In this document: piece by piece, positions 14,333 through 24,216 of the stretch
Layout: each line of letters starts with the position of its first letter
Numbering within the stretch: position 1 is the stretch's first letter
Origin: Earliella scabrosa
Lineage: Eukaryota > Basidiomycota > Agaricomycetes > Polyporales > Polyporaceae
NCBI GenBank assembly: GCA_022605405.1
Contig: JABYQQ010000026.1
Span: 124,001 to 188,000 of the forward strand
Length of the DNA: 64,000 bases
Direction of reading: 5' to 3'
Program-made: the position numbers and the translations under genes
Notes under the pieces: model-generated
The model's input: the letters and a program-made list of their open reading frames with translations, nothing else
Told to the model about the DNA's origin: nothing
Databases searched by the model: none

Positions 14333-15139
14333 CTAGACATGGTTCATTGTACAACAAGAAAACGTCGAGATCACATTATTTTCACAGGAACCATCTTGAC
14401 CTCCCGGATCCTTGGAACGGGGATTGGCCTTCGTACTGTGTAGCTTTAGTCCCGCGTAAGCCTTCCAAGCACAATGAACAGTGATCGAACACAAACCGGG
14501 GGTGAAGGGGGACGGCGTAGTACCCCTGCAGTACTTCCACGCAACGGGCCACTGGTTGATCGGCACGCTGTGGCGAGACCGCTGGTGGTGACAGTACGAC
14601 GGCGACATGTCGGGTGAGTCGTTGGCATGTGTGCGCTTTGGTCTGTGCTGCGGAGGATCTGAAGCGTGACGCGCATGTTGGAGAGGAACGGGGGTGTAGG
14701 GAGGAGGCGGTGTTTGGGCGGTGTCGCGTGAGTAGAACGATGCCGGGGCAGTGATGTCGTCGAGCGAGTGCGTTGGTGACCCGATTATGAGCACTGAGCT
14801 GAGGCTACTGTGCTCCATAGTACGGCGGAGAGAAGAGCGCGATGTCCGACGGACGGGAGACTGCAATGAGGTTTCGGTCATAACAGTCCGTACTTCCACC
14901 GAATATCGTGAGCAACAACGACGACAGGTGCTGCAAGGGACCCACTCACACCGTAACCTATCCCAGATTTCCTGGAGTAGACACCGCCAACGCGAAGAGC
15001 GAGATATACTCGTTGCTGTGCGACTCATTTTGCAGCAGTAGAGGTAAAGAGCAATTAGCAAAGAGTGCTCGGGGCTCGCTCTGGGGGGAAAATGCTGGTC
15101 GCAGGTACGGTGAAACAAGACGAGAGTGGGTGCAAGCAT
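14333..15139 (-). CDS. Possible PPPPY membrane-protein paralog (268 aa ORF)
   Basis: One open frame from an ATG. It carries a short hydrophobic stretch (SLLIALYLYCC, about residues 25-36), then arginine/cysteine-rich sequence, then FYSRDTAQTPPPPYTPV. This last block matches YSREAVQTPPPPYPPV of the 5269-5864 gene at a similar distance from the hydrophobic part. The C-terminal 80 residues look non-conserved and may be intron or UTR. An intron near the start is possible, as in the relatives, but I could not place it. Confidence 0.38.
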   Translation of the reverse strand: MLAPTLVLFHRTCDQHFPPRASPEHSLLIALYLYCCKMSRTATSISRSSRWRCLLQEIWDRLRCEWVPCSTCRRCCSRYSVEVRTVMTETSLQSPVRRTSRSSLRRTMEHSSLSSVLIIGSPTHSLDDITAPASFYSRDTAQTPPPPYTPVPLQHARHASDPPQHRPKRTHANDSPDMSPSYCHHQRSRHSVPINQWPVAWKYCRGTTPSPFTPGLCSITVHCAWKAYAGLKLHSTKANPRSKDPGGQDGSCENNVISTFSCCTMNHV

Positions 15140-17076
15140 ACTACTCGTACGCCTCGAGGCGATGACAAACTGATAGAAGAAAGATGCGCCCAGTAGCCAC
15201 GTTGACTATACCATGGGAAGCTCAAGATAGACGCGTTTCATGAGAGACTATGCGCGACACCAAGAGTTGAATTCACCTGAGCATCTCGCGCGACCAAGAC
15301 CCACGGTCCAAGGTATGGGGGATGATGAGACTTCGTCGTGCCTTTGGCAAAGTCGATCGACGTACAGCCTGAGGCAAGCATCGAGTTGTGAGACTGCTTG
15401 AAGGCTGCAACATTTCTTAGACGAGTTAGGAGTTGAATGCTGTTTGGGAAATATGTCGCTCACCGCACTACATGGAACTTGTGTTTAGGGATGGGGCGCT
15501 CATGATTAAGTACCCCGTCGGTTCTCACGCCTCCTTCTGAGTCGCTATGGTCACCTCCAAGCACTAGAGGGCAGCATCTATCCCACTTCAAGTTGGACCA
15601 GTTGGAATCAACGGTACTAGTGCTGAGAAATTCCAATTCATAACTCTGTGTGTGCTGCTCCTCCCTCGAAATCCCTCAAAACAGCCACTCAAAACTCTAG
15701 CAGTGAAGAACGGTCTCACGGTGAGTCAGTGGTCTCGGTCTCCAGAGCAGTGATTACTGATAAGTCATCGGTGAAGCGTCGCAGGCTAAACCTCTCAACT
15801 ATTGGGTGCACACCTGGGACATATCGATCAATAGTTGACCTTTAGTTGATCTTGGATTCCACTCCCTCGGATCTTCCAATTACCGTGACGCTGTCGTCTG
15901 AATTTGCACTGCCCTCCCAAGTTGATCCGCTCCTCCGACGACTGCGCGCCGAGTACTCTATCCCGACTCAGCCCTTCGTAGATCCTCTCCCACGCGTGCG
16001 GCGAGTTTGCAAGTACCTGACCCAACACAGCTGTGCCAGCCGCTGCCTCGAATACAAGACTACTGTGTTATCCCTCGAGGGATTGGGTGCAACGATTGGG
16101 AATGCGGCAATGGTCTCGGAGAAGGGAGGGGTTCCACACAGGTATGCATCCGCTCTACTATCCCTGCCGTAATCTCGCAACCAGAGACACCGCTCTGAAA
16201 ACGTGCTCACGTCACTGCCGGTGACACACAGCCGAACCTTTTCACAATGATTAATGTGGTGTTGAAGTGAAGAGTGCTGCGCTATTGGTAAGTCTTCCTT
16301 CGCGCCGTGTCCCGAATATAGCCAAGTCTGATTGGTTTCTCTATTAGTACGTTGATTGTTCGATCACCTTAGTATCAGAAGTAATGAGTCGAGAAGCCGC
16401 AGCGACACAGCACGCAGCGCATTGTAACTGTACAGCCAGGAACCCGAGCAACTGAACATCTACAAGTCAGAACATAATCGTTGTTTCCAAACCGTGTCCC
16501 CACAGACCAACCATGGTCCGTGAGGTGTATAGTATTCGAAGCCTTTGCATCAGAGGGGCATTCCTAGGTTCTATGGGGTCTGGACTGCCTCAACACTGAT
16601 GCAAATAGCAATCAGCGCATACCGGTGACAGCGAAGTCACTGGCGGGATCGGGCGGGCGGGCGGGGGAGCGCCGACATGCATATTGGTGCCGGAGTGGGG
16701 GAGGGAAAGTTCGCTGTCACACAGGACTCGGACGGAGCGCTGGGCTCGGAGGTCCGATGCGGTCTCAGGAAGCCATCGATAGTAGCTGAGTACGTCTATT
16801 GACTGACAGCGTGTGAGCACTTGTTTCCATGCCGCTCTCCGGGCCTCGTGGCCTCGAGACATGAGATTGGTTCCATATGCGGTTCTTTGTATGCAGAACA
16901 AAACATAAGTCAATATTCAGAATGGGCGTCCAACCCAGTACATCGTGCAGAGAATCAAATTCTATTGGTCCAGCGGAAGGGCTACACCTCTCTCCGGAAC
17001 CTGCTACAGTCCTGAGCGGCATCCTATCACGGCGAACGCTATAGCACTCGGCAAGCGCAGCCTCGAAGCGCGTGCC
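15140..17076. other. Left flank, no supported gene
   Basis: Short overlapping ORFs only, with several splice-like sites but no coherent exon chain. Confidence 0.45.
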
Positions 17077-17417
17077 TCACGCAACTTCACGGGTACTGCG
17101 CCTAGTGCTGTCGACGCGACATCGAGGGCAGTTGACGCGGGAAACGGAGCCAACGGCTTGAGTTACACCACCCCGGGATGGCATGGGTGCATGACGATGG
17201 GGAATGTCCGCAGAGTATGCCTGGGAACGACGGGTGTGGAGAGCCTTGCAAGCAACGACGAGTAAGCCGATAACGAGGCACAGTAGACTAACTGACATGT
17301 CGGAATGAGGAAGCTGTTCAGTGCTGAGTGTAGACCATGGAATTTTCGCGACATACCTGTGCTGCCGACGGCCACCGCCTTGGTGACATCTCCTGCATTA
17401 GTCTTGAGGGGCACCAT
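17077..17417 (-). CDS. Small single-pass membrane protein (91 aa, 2 exons)
   Basis: Spliced model: 17417-17357 and 17291-17077, 65-nt phase-1 intron. It starts MVPLKTNAGDVTKAVAVGST, then the intron, then VSLLCLVIGLLVVACK as the transmembrane helix and a basic ALHTRRSQAYS segment inside. Size of the N-terminus, intron phase and intron position relative to the helix equal those of the 5269-5864 gene, so they look like one family. The tail is shorter and lacks PPPPY. The frame also stays open upstream of the ATG with S/T-rich and hydrophobic sequence, so an earlier start is possible. The giant transposon begins 318 bp upstream. Confidence 0.5.
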
Positions 17418-17622
17418 GATCGTGATGAACACTGAACACACGAGCAACAGCGTCAGCGGACTGAAAGGAGTGGCGGCAGGTAGGCCACGTACCACAGAGC
17501 GAGATGGGTGCAGTGTTGAGGAGAGATCGACGGAAGAATGTCCGACGCTACTACAAGATGCTGGATACGAGTCGGACGAAGGGGTGGAAGGCGTGACAGA
17601 AGGAGACGGCTGTAGAAGCGGG

Positions 17623-17630
17623 CTTTATAG
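17623..17630 (-). promoter_or_regulatory. Possible TATA box (CTATAAAG)
   Basis: Located about 210 bp before the ATG of the 91-aa membrane-protein gene, followed by a pyrimidine-rich leader. The left target-site duplication lies about 100 bp further upstream, so the transposon would sit in the distal promoter. Confidence 0.35.
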
Positions 17631-17726
17631 AAGCGCGAACGCAGACGGAGTGTATATCTGAAATCTTGCGGCAGATCGGACGGCTGTACCCGCGTCTACG
17701 TGGATAAGTGGCATGTTTCCGTGAGC

Positions 17727-17734
17727 GTCACAGT
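17727..17734 (+). repeat. Left target-site duplication GTCACAGT
   Basis: The exact 8-mer GTCACAGT recurs in the same orientation at 59967-59974, directly outside the other terminal repeat. The bases on either side of the 8-mer differ between the two copies, so the match is exactly eight bases. It fits a staggered-cut insertion. Confidence 0.85.
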
Positions 17735-17806
17735 CAGTGAATTCAGTTTACGCAGATCATCTGAGCCGCTTAGTTACGGTAAAAGACAACTATTTATCTG
17801 CCTTAA
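17735..17806 (+). repeat. Left terminal inverted repeat
   Basis: Positions 17753-17806 match the reverse complement of 59896-59949 at 52 of 54 bases. The outer 18 bases (17735-17752) are more diverged but keep TCAGTT at 17743-17748. The core holds the near-palindrome CAGATCATCTG. A transposase recognition role is inferred from position. Confidence 0.88.
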
Positions 17807-17808
17807 GC

Positions 17809-18735
17809 GTCAACTATTTCACTGCGCGCCTCCGCAACGAGCGTCTGCGCCGCCTTCTCCCCACTGCATTCCTCCCCAAATTATTTGACCCACCAGCAAA
17901 TGCTCTCGGGCCCTCATCAAATATCTCACTCCGTCTCACCTCACGCCGCCCACACAGCGTCTAGTGCCATCAAATATTTCACCCACCCGTTCACCAGGCA
18001 TCCTGCGGCATTCATGTGCGCGTCACCCCCACTGGGATATTTCATGGACTCTGAAATATTTCACCCCTGCCTCTTGATGCACTCCTCCTGCGCGCTGTAA
18101 TCTTGTTCACTGCTCCTCAAATATTTCATCTGTCTCCATTCATGTGCGCGTCACGCCCAGTCAGATATTTCATCCCTCCTCAAATACTTGAAGCACTCCT
18201 CGGGCAGTGCGCGCCTCCTCCCCGCTCGTCTTCATCACCGGCCCTCAAATATTCTACCGACATGGCTCCATGTGCGTCTGATGCCCAGTCAGCTATTTCC
18301 TCGCTCCTCAAATATTTCACCACTGCACTTTCCCTGCGCGCCTCCTTGTGCGCCGTCATTTCCCATACTGCCTCTCAAATATTTCATCCATCTGCCCTCC
18401 TGTGCGCGTCATGCACAGTCCCCCATTTCCTCCTCTCTCAAATATTTCACCGCTGCAGCGCTGCGCCTCAGATATTCCATCCATCTTTCTTTATGTGCGC
18501 GTCGTCCACAGTCAAATATTTCAACCCACCTCAAATACTTGATAGCGGTGGGCGTCGCGCACCACGCCATCTTGCCCTCTGCCTCCAATATTTTACCCTG
18601 GTACCCACATGCGCGTCTCCGGCACCCCAAGCGCTCCCAGTATCACCCGGTGAAACATCTGGGCGCCCTTCAAATATTTGGGCGCCCTCCGTGCTCCCGC
18701 ACGGTGAGATAACTCACGCACCTCGAATATCTCGG
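17809..18735 (+). repeat. Left subterminal array of TCAAATATTTCA motifs
   Basis: About 20 copies, exact or with one or two mismatches, lie 20-80 bp apart, for example near 17969, 18051, 18118, 18311, 18377, 18440, 18512 and 18669. The core AAATATTT is a perfect palindrome, and the flanks give an orientation (TC...CA). Several units also share TGTGCGCGTC and CAGTCA just upstream, so the repeat is compound. Frames read through the array give S/P-rich open frames with no sign of a real protein. By analogy with subterminal repeats of hAT, En/Spm and Mu elements, transposase binding is inferred. Confidence 0.85.
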
Positions 18736-18897
18736 TCTGTGATCTGGCCCCACCAGCGGTCCTCCTCATAGCGTCGCCATCTCTCGCCCATCGATGTGTC
18801 CTGCTATGAGCCAGACAGTGAGTACATGGATGCAGTATGGTATCCCTGACCACACGCCTATTAGCCAGTGCGAACATTCATGCCTGATGACCACTTA

Positions 18898-19375
18898 CTA
18901 CGCTCTCCCCTGTCCCTTCGGATCCAACCCACGAGCCTTCTTGTTCGCCTCCATTACCGTCGTACCATCGTCGTTCTTGCGCTTGAGCGCGTTGCCCTCG
19001 ACACCTTCTCCCTGGGGCTCAGCGGAAGGCGTGATGCTCCCCCCGTCTGAAACCACCGCCTGAGCCTCCATGTGGGCGGCGCTTGTCCCGACCCCAGCTA
19101 CTGTCTCTTGTGGGTCATCTTCACGAGCTGTTGATCCCGAGGCGGCGTTCTCCTCCTTTTGCCGTCGGCGAGTCATTCTTGGCTCTCCTACAGGAGGACC
19201 CGCAGCCTTCCTCTTCCGGGGGGGCCGCTCCTGTGCGTCCGGTGGCAACGCCTCGTTCTGTACCGCGGCGGCGCCGGCCTGGACGATTGCTTCCTCTGCT
19301 CCTCCAGCCTTGCCATCGCCACCTTGTCCCCCACCTCCCCCACGCCCTCCTCTCCCTCCACGGCCTCGCCCTCTA

Positions 19376-19407
<32 letters not shown>

Positions 19408-22184
19408 CCCTCGCCCTCGCGCGCCGCCTGCGCCCTTGCCTTTCTCCGTTTCTCCGGAAGTCTCACCGTTCACACCACCCCCCGCCTCCCCCTCCCCCTT
19501 CCCCGGCTCCCCCGCCGCGCGCTCGGGCTCGGCTCCCGCCGTGGCTTCAGCCTCCCGGCTCTCTGGCAGTGGCTCGTTGGGCGCCGTCTCCGCACGCCTC
19601 GTGTCCGGCATGATGGCCCCGGTGTTCGTCGGCGCGCCGTGGCGCGCGCACTCCCCGTCCTCTGCGCTCGGGTCGCTGGGTGGCTGCGCTGTCTTTCCCC
19701 CTCGCTCGCTGCTGGCTTCTGGCTCGCTGGCAGTGGTGGGCATAGCCGTGGCGCTAGGCATCGTGCCGCCTGTCTCGCCCGTCGTCCGCTCGTGGCGTGC
19801 GCATCTGACATCGCTTGCCCCAGGCTGGCTCTTGTCGTCGGGCGTCGCTGCCGTCGAGGGCGCCGCGCCTGCTTGCCCGCCGGTTGCGGAACCGCCGTCT
19901 CCCTTGTCATGGACGCTCCCATCTCCCGACGGGGTGATGGTTGGAACGCCGTCCACTGAAGGCGGGCTGGCCGGTGCACCCCGCCCCAGGGACTCCGCCG
20001 GCGAGCTCTTCGCCTGCCCCTTGCCGCTCGTTGCCCCGGCTGAGGGTTCACCGCGTGAGGTTGGTTCGGCCTCCTTTTCCCCGGCCTTGGTCTCGTCCTT
20101 CGTGCTCTCGCCGGGCGTACCAACCTCGCTTGATCGGCCACTCCCGGGGTGCGCGCCGGCAGCAGCTTCTGCCACACCGTTTCCGCGTTGCTCTGACGTC
20201 CGACCGACCTCCTCGGGCCCTGAGGACACGCTCGCTTGTCCATAGTGGATCGGAGCGACGTACACATCCGCCTCCTCCTCGTCCTCCTCGGCGATCTCGT
20301 CCAGGGTCCCTGTAAACGGGTCGCGAGCAGCATACGCGGCACTCGAGGCTCTGGAAGGAACAGACTGGACGTCGGATCCCGTCGGCGTCGTGGATCGGTA
20401 GCGTGGGGTTGGGCTTGCCGGACGCGCTCGACGTCCGCTGGGGGTTACATTTCGACTCCCAGGGTTCACAGAATTGGCTCGCGAATGGCGAGGCGTCTCA
20501 TGAACGACCAAAGTGTGATCTTCTTCCTCAGCGGGGCTCTTGAAGTTGAATGGGTTGTCGCTGGCTTCCGCCCTCACCAGCGCGTCGTGCAGGGTGTACA
20601 CTGCAAGGGCACCTTTCTGCGAGAAGAAAGCCTGGAGCAGCGGCGCCCATTCACCGTCCACGTAGTCGTTGATGGTCTCCTGGACCGCGTCCCAGTTGAA
20701 CTCCTCCCGTCCGCACTCCTCTGATTTGCGTCATCAGTCACCCTCCCGCTGCACAAGGAACAGCCAGTCCGCTTACCCCATTTCACCTCCAGGTACACCT
20801 TCAGCTTCTCCCGCAATGTTTGTGGAGGCATCTCTCCTGCTTCCTCCGGCAACCTCACCTTGCCGTCATCTCCGTAAGGTAGGTCGCGCTGCGGTAAAGC
20901 CTCGTCCACTGCCCATCTGTTAGTACCGTTCCACTCCCCCGAGTATAACTCTCTCATGTACGCACCTATCACCATGTGGCACCATCTCAAGAAGCGTGCG
21001 CCCTCGCTGGCAGGAGTTCCCTCTTCAAACTTGTCGAATGGCACCGCGTTCAGATCTTTGGTGAAACACAGTCTACGCCCCACCATCAGCAACCACGCGT
21101 CGCCCACATGCACAAACACACTCACTGAACCTGTTTCAGCTGCCCTTCCCGGTCTTTGTAACCGTACTTCAGCTCCCCCGCGCACGGACCCAACTGCTTC
21201 GGCCCCGTTCCAATCAGGCCCCACAGGAGGTCGAACAGAAGCCATGGGCCGCCTGGTTGATTTCTGTGGCCGGGGTCAACGACACTGTTCCGACTCTCGA
21301 TCGCGCATCCCGGCCTCACCTGTAACATTGGTCCGGTGGCTTGACACTCTCGGAGGCCGCCCGCGCCTTCCACATATCCTGCTCCAGAGGTTCTAGCGAC
21401 TGGTAGTCCACCTTCGCTTTGGTTGTCCACACGCCGATGTTCTCACCGGGGAACGCCGCACTGATCGCGTCCTTGTGCGCAGTCCAGTACACGCGGAACG
21501 CGGACTTCGCGCGGGTGTTCAGAGCCTTGGCCAAAGGATTCTTCGCCAGCGCCTTCACCCTCGTGGCCTCGTCCATCGCCTCCACCTTCACGACCTCCAC
21601 GTTGGACTGGTTGTCCGCCGCCGCTACGTTCGCGGCCATGTGGGCGTCCTCCCCCACGTTCCCAAGTTTGCGCAGCCTCCCGCGATTGTTGTTGAACCAG
21701 CTTGCCATGTACTGGCCGCCCTGGTCAGTCACGCGCTATACTGCATTCCCACTCACATACCCGATGCGCATCTCCAGGCGGTTTTTTCTCGCGGAATAGG
21801 ATCTCCTTGAAGCGTTGACACCCCTCTGTCGCTGTGTCGTCGCAGAACTTCTTGACCCCGCCATTTTTCGCGTTCTCCTTGGAGATCTGAAGGTATTCCG
21901 GATACTTCCCATTCAGCCAGGCACCTATCTCCGGGAACTTGGATGCCAGGTGCTTGGCGCTGCGATCCTCAGCTATGCGCCATGTTAGCCATTCCGCTAT
22001 GCAAGAACATCGTGGTGCACACCGTACCATCCTTCGCTTGGCCCTTCTTCTTCTTCTTCTTTCCCTTCTTACCCGGCGACGCGCCTATGTGGCCAGCGCG
22101 TCGTAAGTACGAGAAGTCAATGGCAACAATGCAACACGCACTGGTTCCGCTCTGTCCCTCCGTGCTCATTGTCCCCGCGCTCAT
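18898..22184 (-). CDS. Uncharacterised 986-aa nuclear-type protein, WFNNNR motif and RG-rich region (7 exons)
   Basis: Spliced model: 22184-22142, 22084-22028, 21972-21761, 21711-21320, 21263-21126, 21072-20777 and 20720-18898. All phases fit and the sum is 987 codons. I see a lysine run at about residues 20-30, then a conserved globular part. This contains SWFNNNRGR soon after the start of exon 4 and the segments LCFTKDLNAVPFDKFEEGTP and MRELYSGEWNGTNRW. A long disordered tail rich in E/G/A/P/T follows, with an RG/RGG run in its second half and a basic C-terminus. RGG runs usually bind RNA or nucleic acid. The family looks agaricomycete-specific and I cannot name it. An alternative in-frame start is at 22169. 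The gene lies next to the left iteron array and is transcribed towards it. Confidence 0.72.
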
Positions 22185-23122
22185 TGTCACTGCGCCCTCG
22201 CTTGAAGCTATGCACCCATCCATCAGCATCAGTCCGTGGGCCTCGGCCGGCTGTGAGCACTGTACACACCGGTGATGTCGTCCCCCCGCCGCGTGCACTG
22301 GCTATTAGACCCGACGGCTTCAGCTGTATCCAAAGTGCCGCACCAGGCAGGGACGTAAATTGATGCACGTCATGTTATGCAAGCCAGGCAACTTGAACAC
22401 GTACCCATGTCTGAGGTCCCCGCAGCGACCGATGTCGATCCACTGCTCCCTCCCCACGCGCCATCTGTCATGTTGCTTGCGGCTGTGTGCGCTGCGCCCA
22501 CACATGAGGACGTTCAGACGCGTCACGGGACTGCCAGGAGACTTCACGTACGCGTCGTCGCTCCTGCAGCACTCATGCCAGGTCCGTCAGCTCCCCTGCT
22601 CCCCCAGTCCACTTGGGCTGTGCAGACACCCCCCACCATGAACCCGTCAGTCAGCATCCGCAGCCACAAGCAGCATACAAGGAGGTTAACACGCACGCAT
22701 GTCCGGCAGGCCCACCCTCTCCGTGGAGGACGCGCTCTCTGGTCCCCGTCCGGCGTCCCCGTTCCATCCAGTTGCTGGACTGTTTGTGCCGTATTGCTCT
22801 TGAGGTGGTGACGACATATGGTGAAGGATGACACGCATGCTGTCGCCGGTCAAGCAAGAGGGGAAGAATAACGGTCGCGTTGCAAGCGCTCACTCCCGGT
22901 CACCTTGGTTTCTCCCCAAAGCCCGCGTCGCGTAGCCTCCAAATTTGTCTCCTAGCCTCTTTATCTCACAAATTATTTCATCCTGTCTGTCCTAGCATCC
23001 TCCGCTGTATCGCGCAACATTGGGCTATCTCCTCGCATGGCGCTCACATCGGTTCTCACCCTAAGCTCCAAACGCAGGCTGTATGACCAGACGTAAGACG
23101 TCAAAGACAGTACAGTGTCCGA
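22185..23122. other. Intergenic stretch, no supported gene
   Basis: This holds the upstream region of the 986-aa gene and the 3' side of the next gene. Frames are short and overlap on both strands, without a splice pattern I could resolve. One AAATTATTTCA-like motif near 22974 resembles the terminal iterons but is isolated. Confidence 0.5.
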
Positions 23123-24145
23123 TCACTCTACATCCCCGTCACTACGCGCTCTCTTCTTGCCCCGCGCGGCTCGTGAGGCCCTTTCCGCTCTAACGCTATC
23201 CTCCTCCTCCTCCTCGTCGGACGAGATCACAATAACGCGCGGTTCCTTCACCTCCCGCTTGGAGCCCGCGCCCTTCGCCGCCTCCAAGGTCCCGGTCTTC
23301 GATGCGTCCTTCTGGCCATCGTGCCGCTGGGCTGCGCGCACATATGCCAGAAACCCGGGAAGGTTCTCGCTCCCTGGCCGCAGACACAGCGGCACCGTCT
23401 CTTGAACGTGGTTATGCAACCCGTGAGCGAGGAGCATGCCAGTCTTGCGCAGAATGACCCCTTCCCCCGGTCTCAGGCGTATCTCCTCCGGCTGCCCAAA
23501 GGTCATCCACTTTTCCACGAATGGATCGTACCTCTGAATGTCGTCCGTCAGGGTAGGCGACCACACATCCAGACCCAGAGGGACGCAGATCACCTCCTGA
23601 CGGATCTCCATGACCGTATTCTCCCCGTGTTCCAGCCCCACAGCCTTCAACACCGTCGGTGGCTGGCCGTCCTGCGGTGGCATCCGCGTTCAGACCAAGA
23701 TTTCCCAGAGCAAACCAAGAGATACCCGCACCTCGTAGTACGCCACCACTGACACCAGAACCTTCCTCTCATTCCCCGCTGGCCCCGGGGCGGCCCTCAC
23801 GCGCACCTCGGCAGGACGCATCGCAGGAGGCAGCCCTAAGGCATTCAGCTTGACGGCGGTGAGCAGGCACCACTGCTGGAAGTTGGCCGGGTACCCTTCC
23901 GGAGGCGGGCACATTGCGGCAATCTCAGTGAGAAAGGCCGCGCGCTCCTGGTGGGAGAACTGGAAGGCGAGTAGCTGCCCGTGACCGTCGCACTTCTCGT
24001 TGGCACGATTGCCTCCACACTGACTTGGTCAGAGCCCGACATGCACCACGAACGAGCTATCACTCACCCGCTCCACCAGTCGCGCAATGGATTCAAAGTT
24101 CTCGTCGCCCGCATGCGCGGTTGTACTTGGTTTAAAGTGGGCCAT
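23123..24145 (-). CDS. SUMO-interacting-motif protein, paralog 1 (304 aa, 3 exons)
   Basis: Spliced model: 24145-24068, 24019-23732 and 23671-23123, with both introns in phase 0. Exon 2 opens with CGGNRANEKC and carries the family signature PPPEGYPANFQQWC followed by TAVKLNALG. Exon 3 begins DGQPP, contains RPGEGVILRKTG, and ends with a hydrophobic-acidic patch (VIVISSDEEEEED) followed by KKRAR. A V-I-V-I core beside acidic residues is the known SUMO-interacting motif, and the basic run looks like a nuclear signal. Inference: a nuclear protein that docks on SUMOylated partners. It is homologous to the 348-aa gene at 33977-35130, with the same intron positions. Its ATG lies only 71 bp from the Helitron-like ORF stop, so that insertion probably sits in its leader or promoter. 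Biochemical function is unknown. Confidence 0.72.
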
Positions 24146-24156
24146 TGCTGGCATGA

Positions 24157-24168
24157 ACGATTGATGAG
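24157..24168 (+). repeat. 12-bp inverted repeat at the low end of the Helitron-like block
   Basis: ACGATTGATGAG here is matched in inverted orientation at 32525-32536. Finding 12 identical bases in two windows of about 100 bp is unlikely by chance (roughly 1 in 1,700), but alone it does not prove a terminus. Confidence 0.45.
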
Positions 24169-24216
24169 AATTTTGTACTTTGGAAGAATCAATAAATGTA
24201 TATATGTATAGTAGAA

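Noticed and set aside
17809..18735. CRISPR-like array or coding repeat
   Set aside because: Spacers are irregular (20-80 bp), the repeat is an 8-12 bp palindrome, the setting is eukaryotic, and the same array appears inverted at the other end.
19070..20245. 391-codon plus-strand ORF opposite the 986-aa gene
   Set aside because: It is the mirror of a low-complexity, GC-rich coding exon. Its product is P/S/R-rich with no motif, and the minus-strand exon joins six others in frame.
24146..24216. Canonical Helitron 3' terminus (CTRR with hairpin, followed by T)
   Set aside because: No such sequence is found here on the expected strand. Only a weak GTAG-AA-CTAC hairpin is seen, so exact ends are left open.
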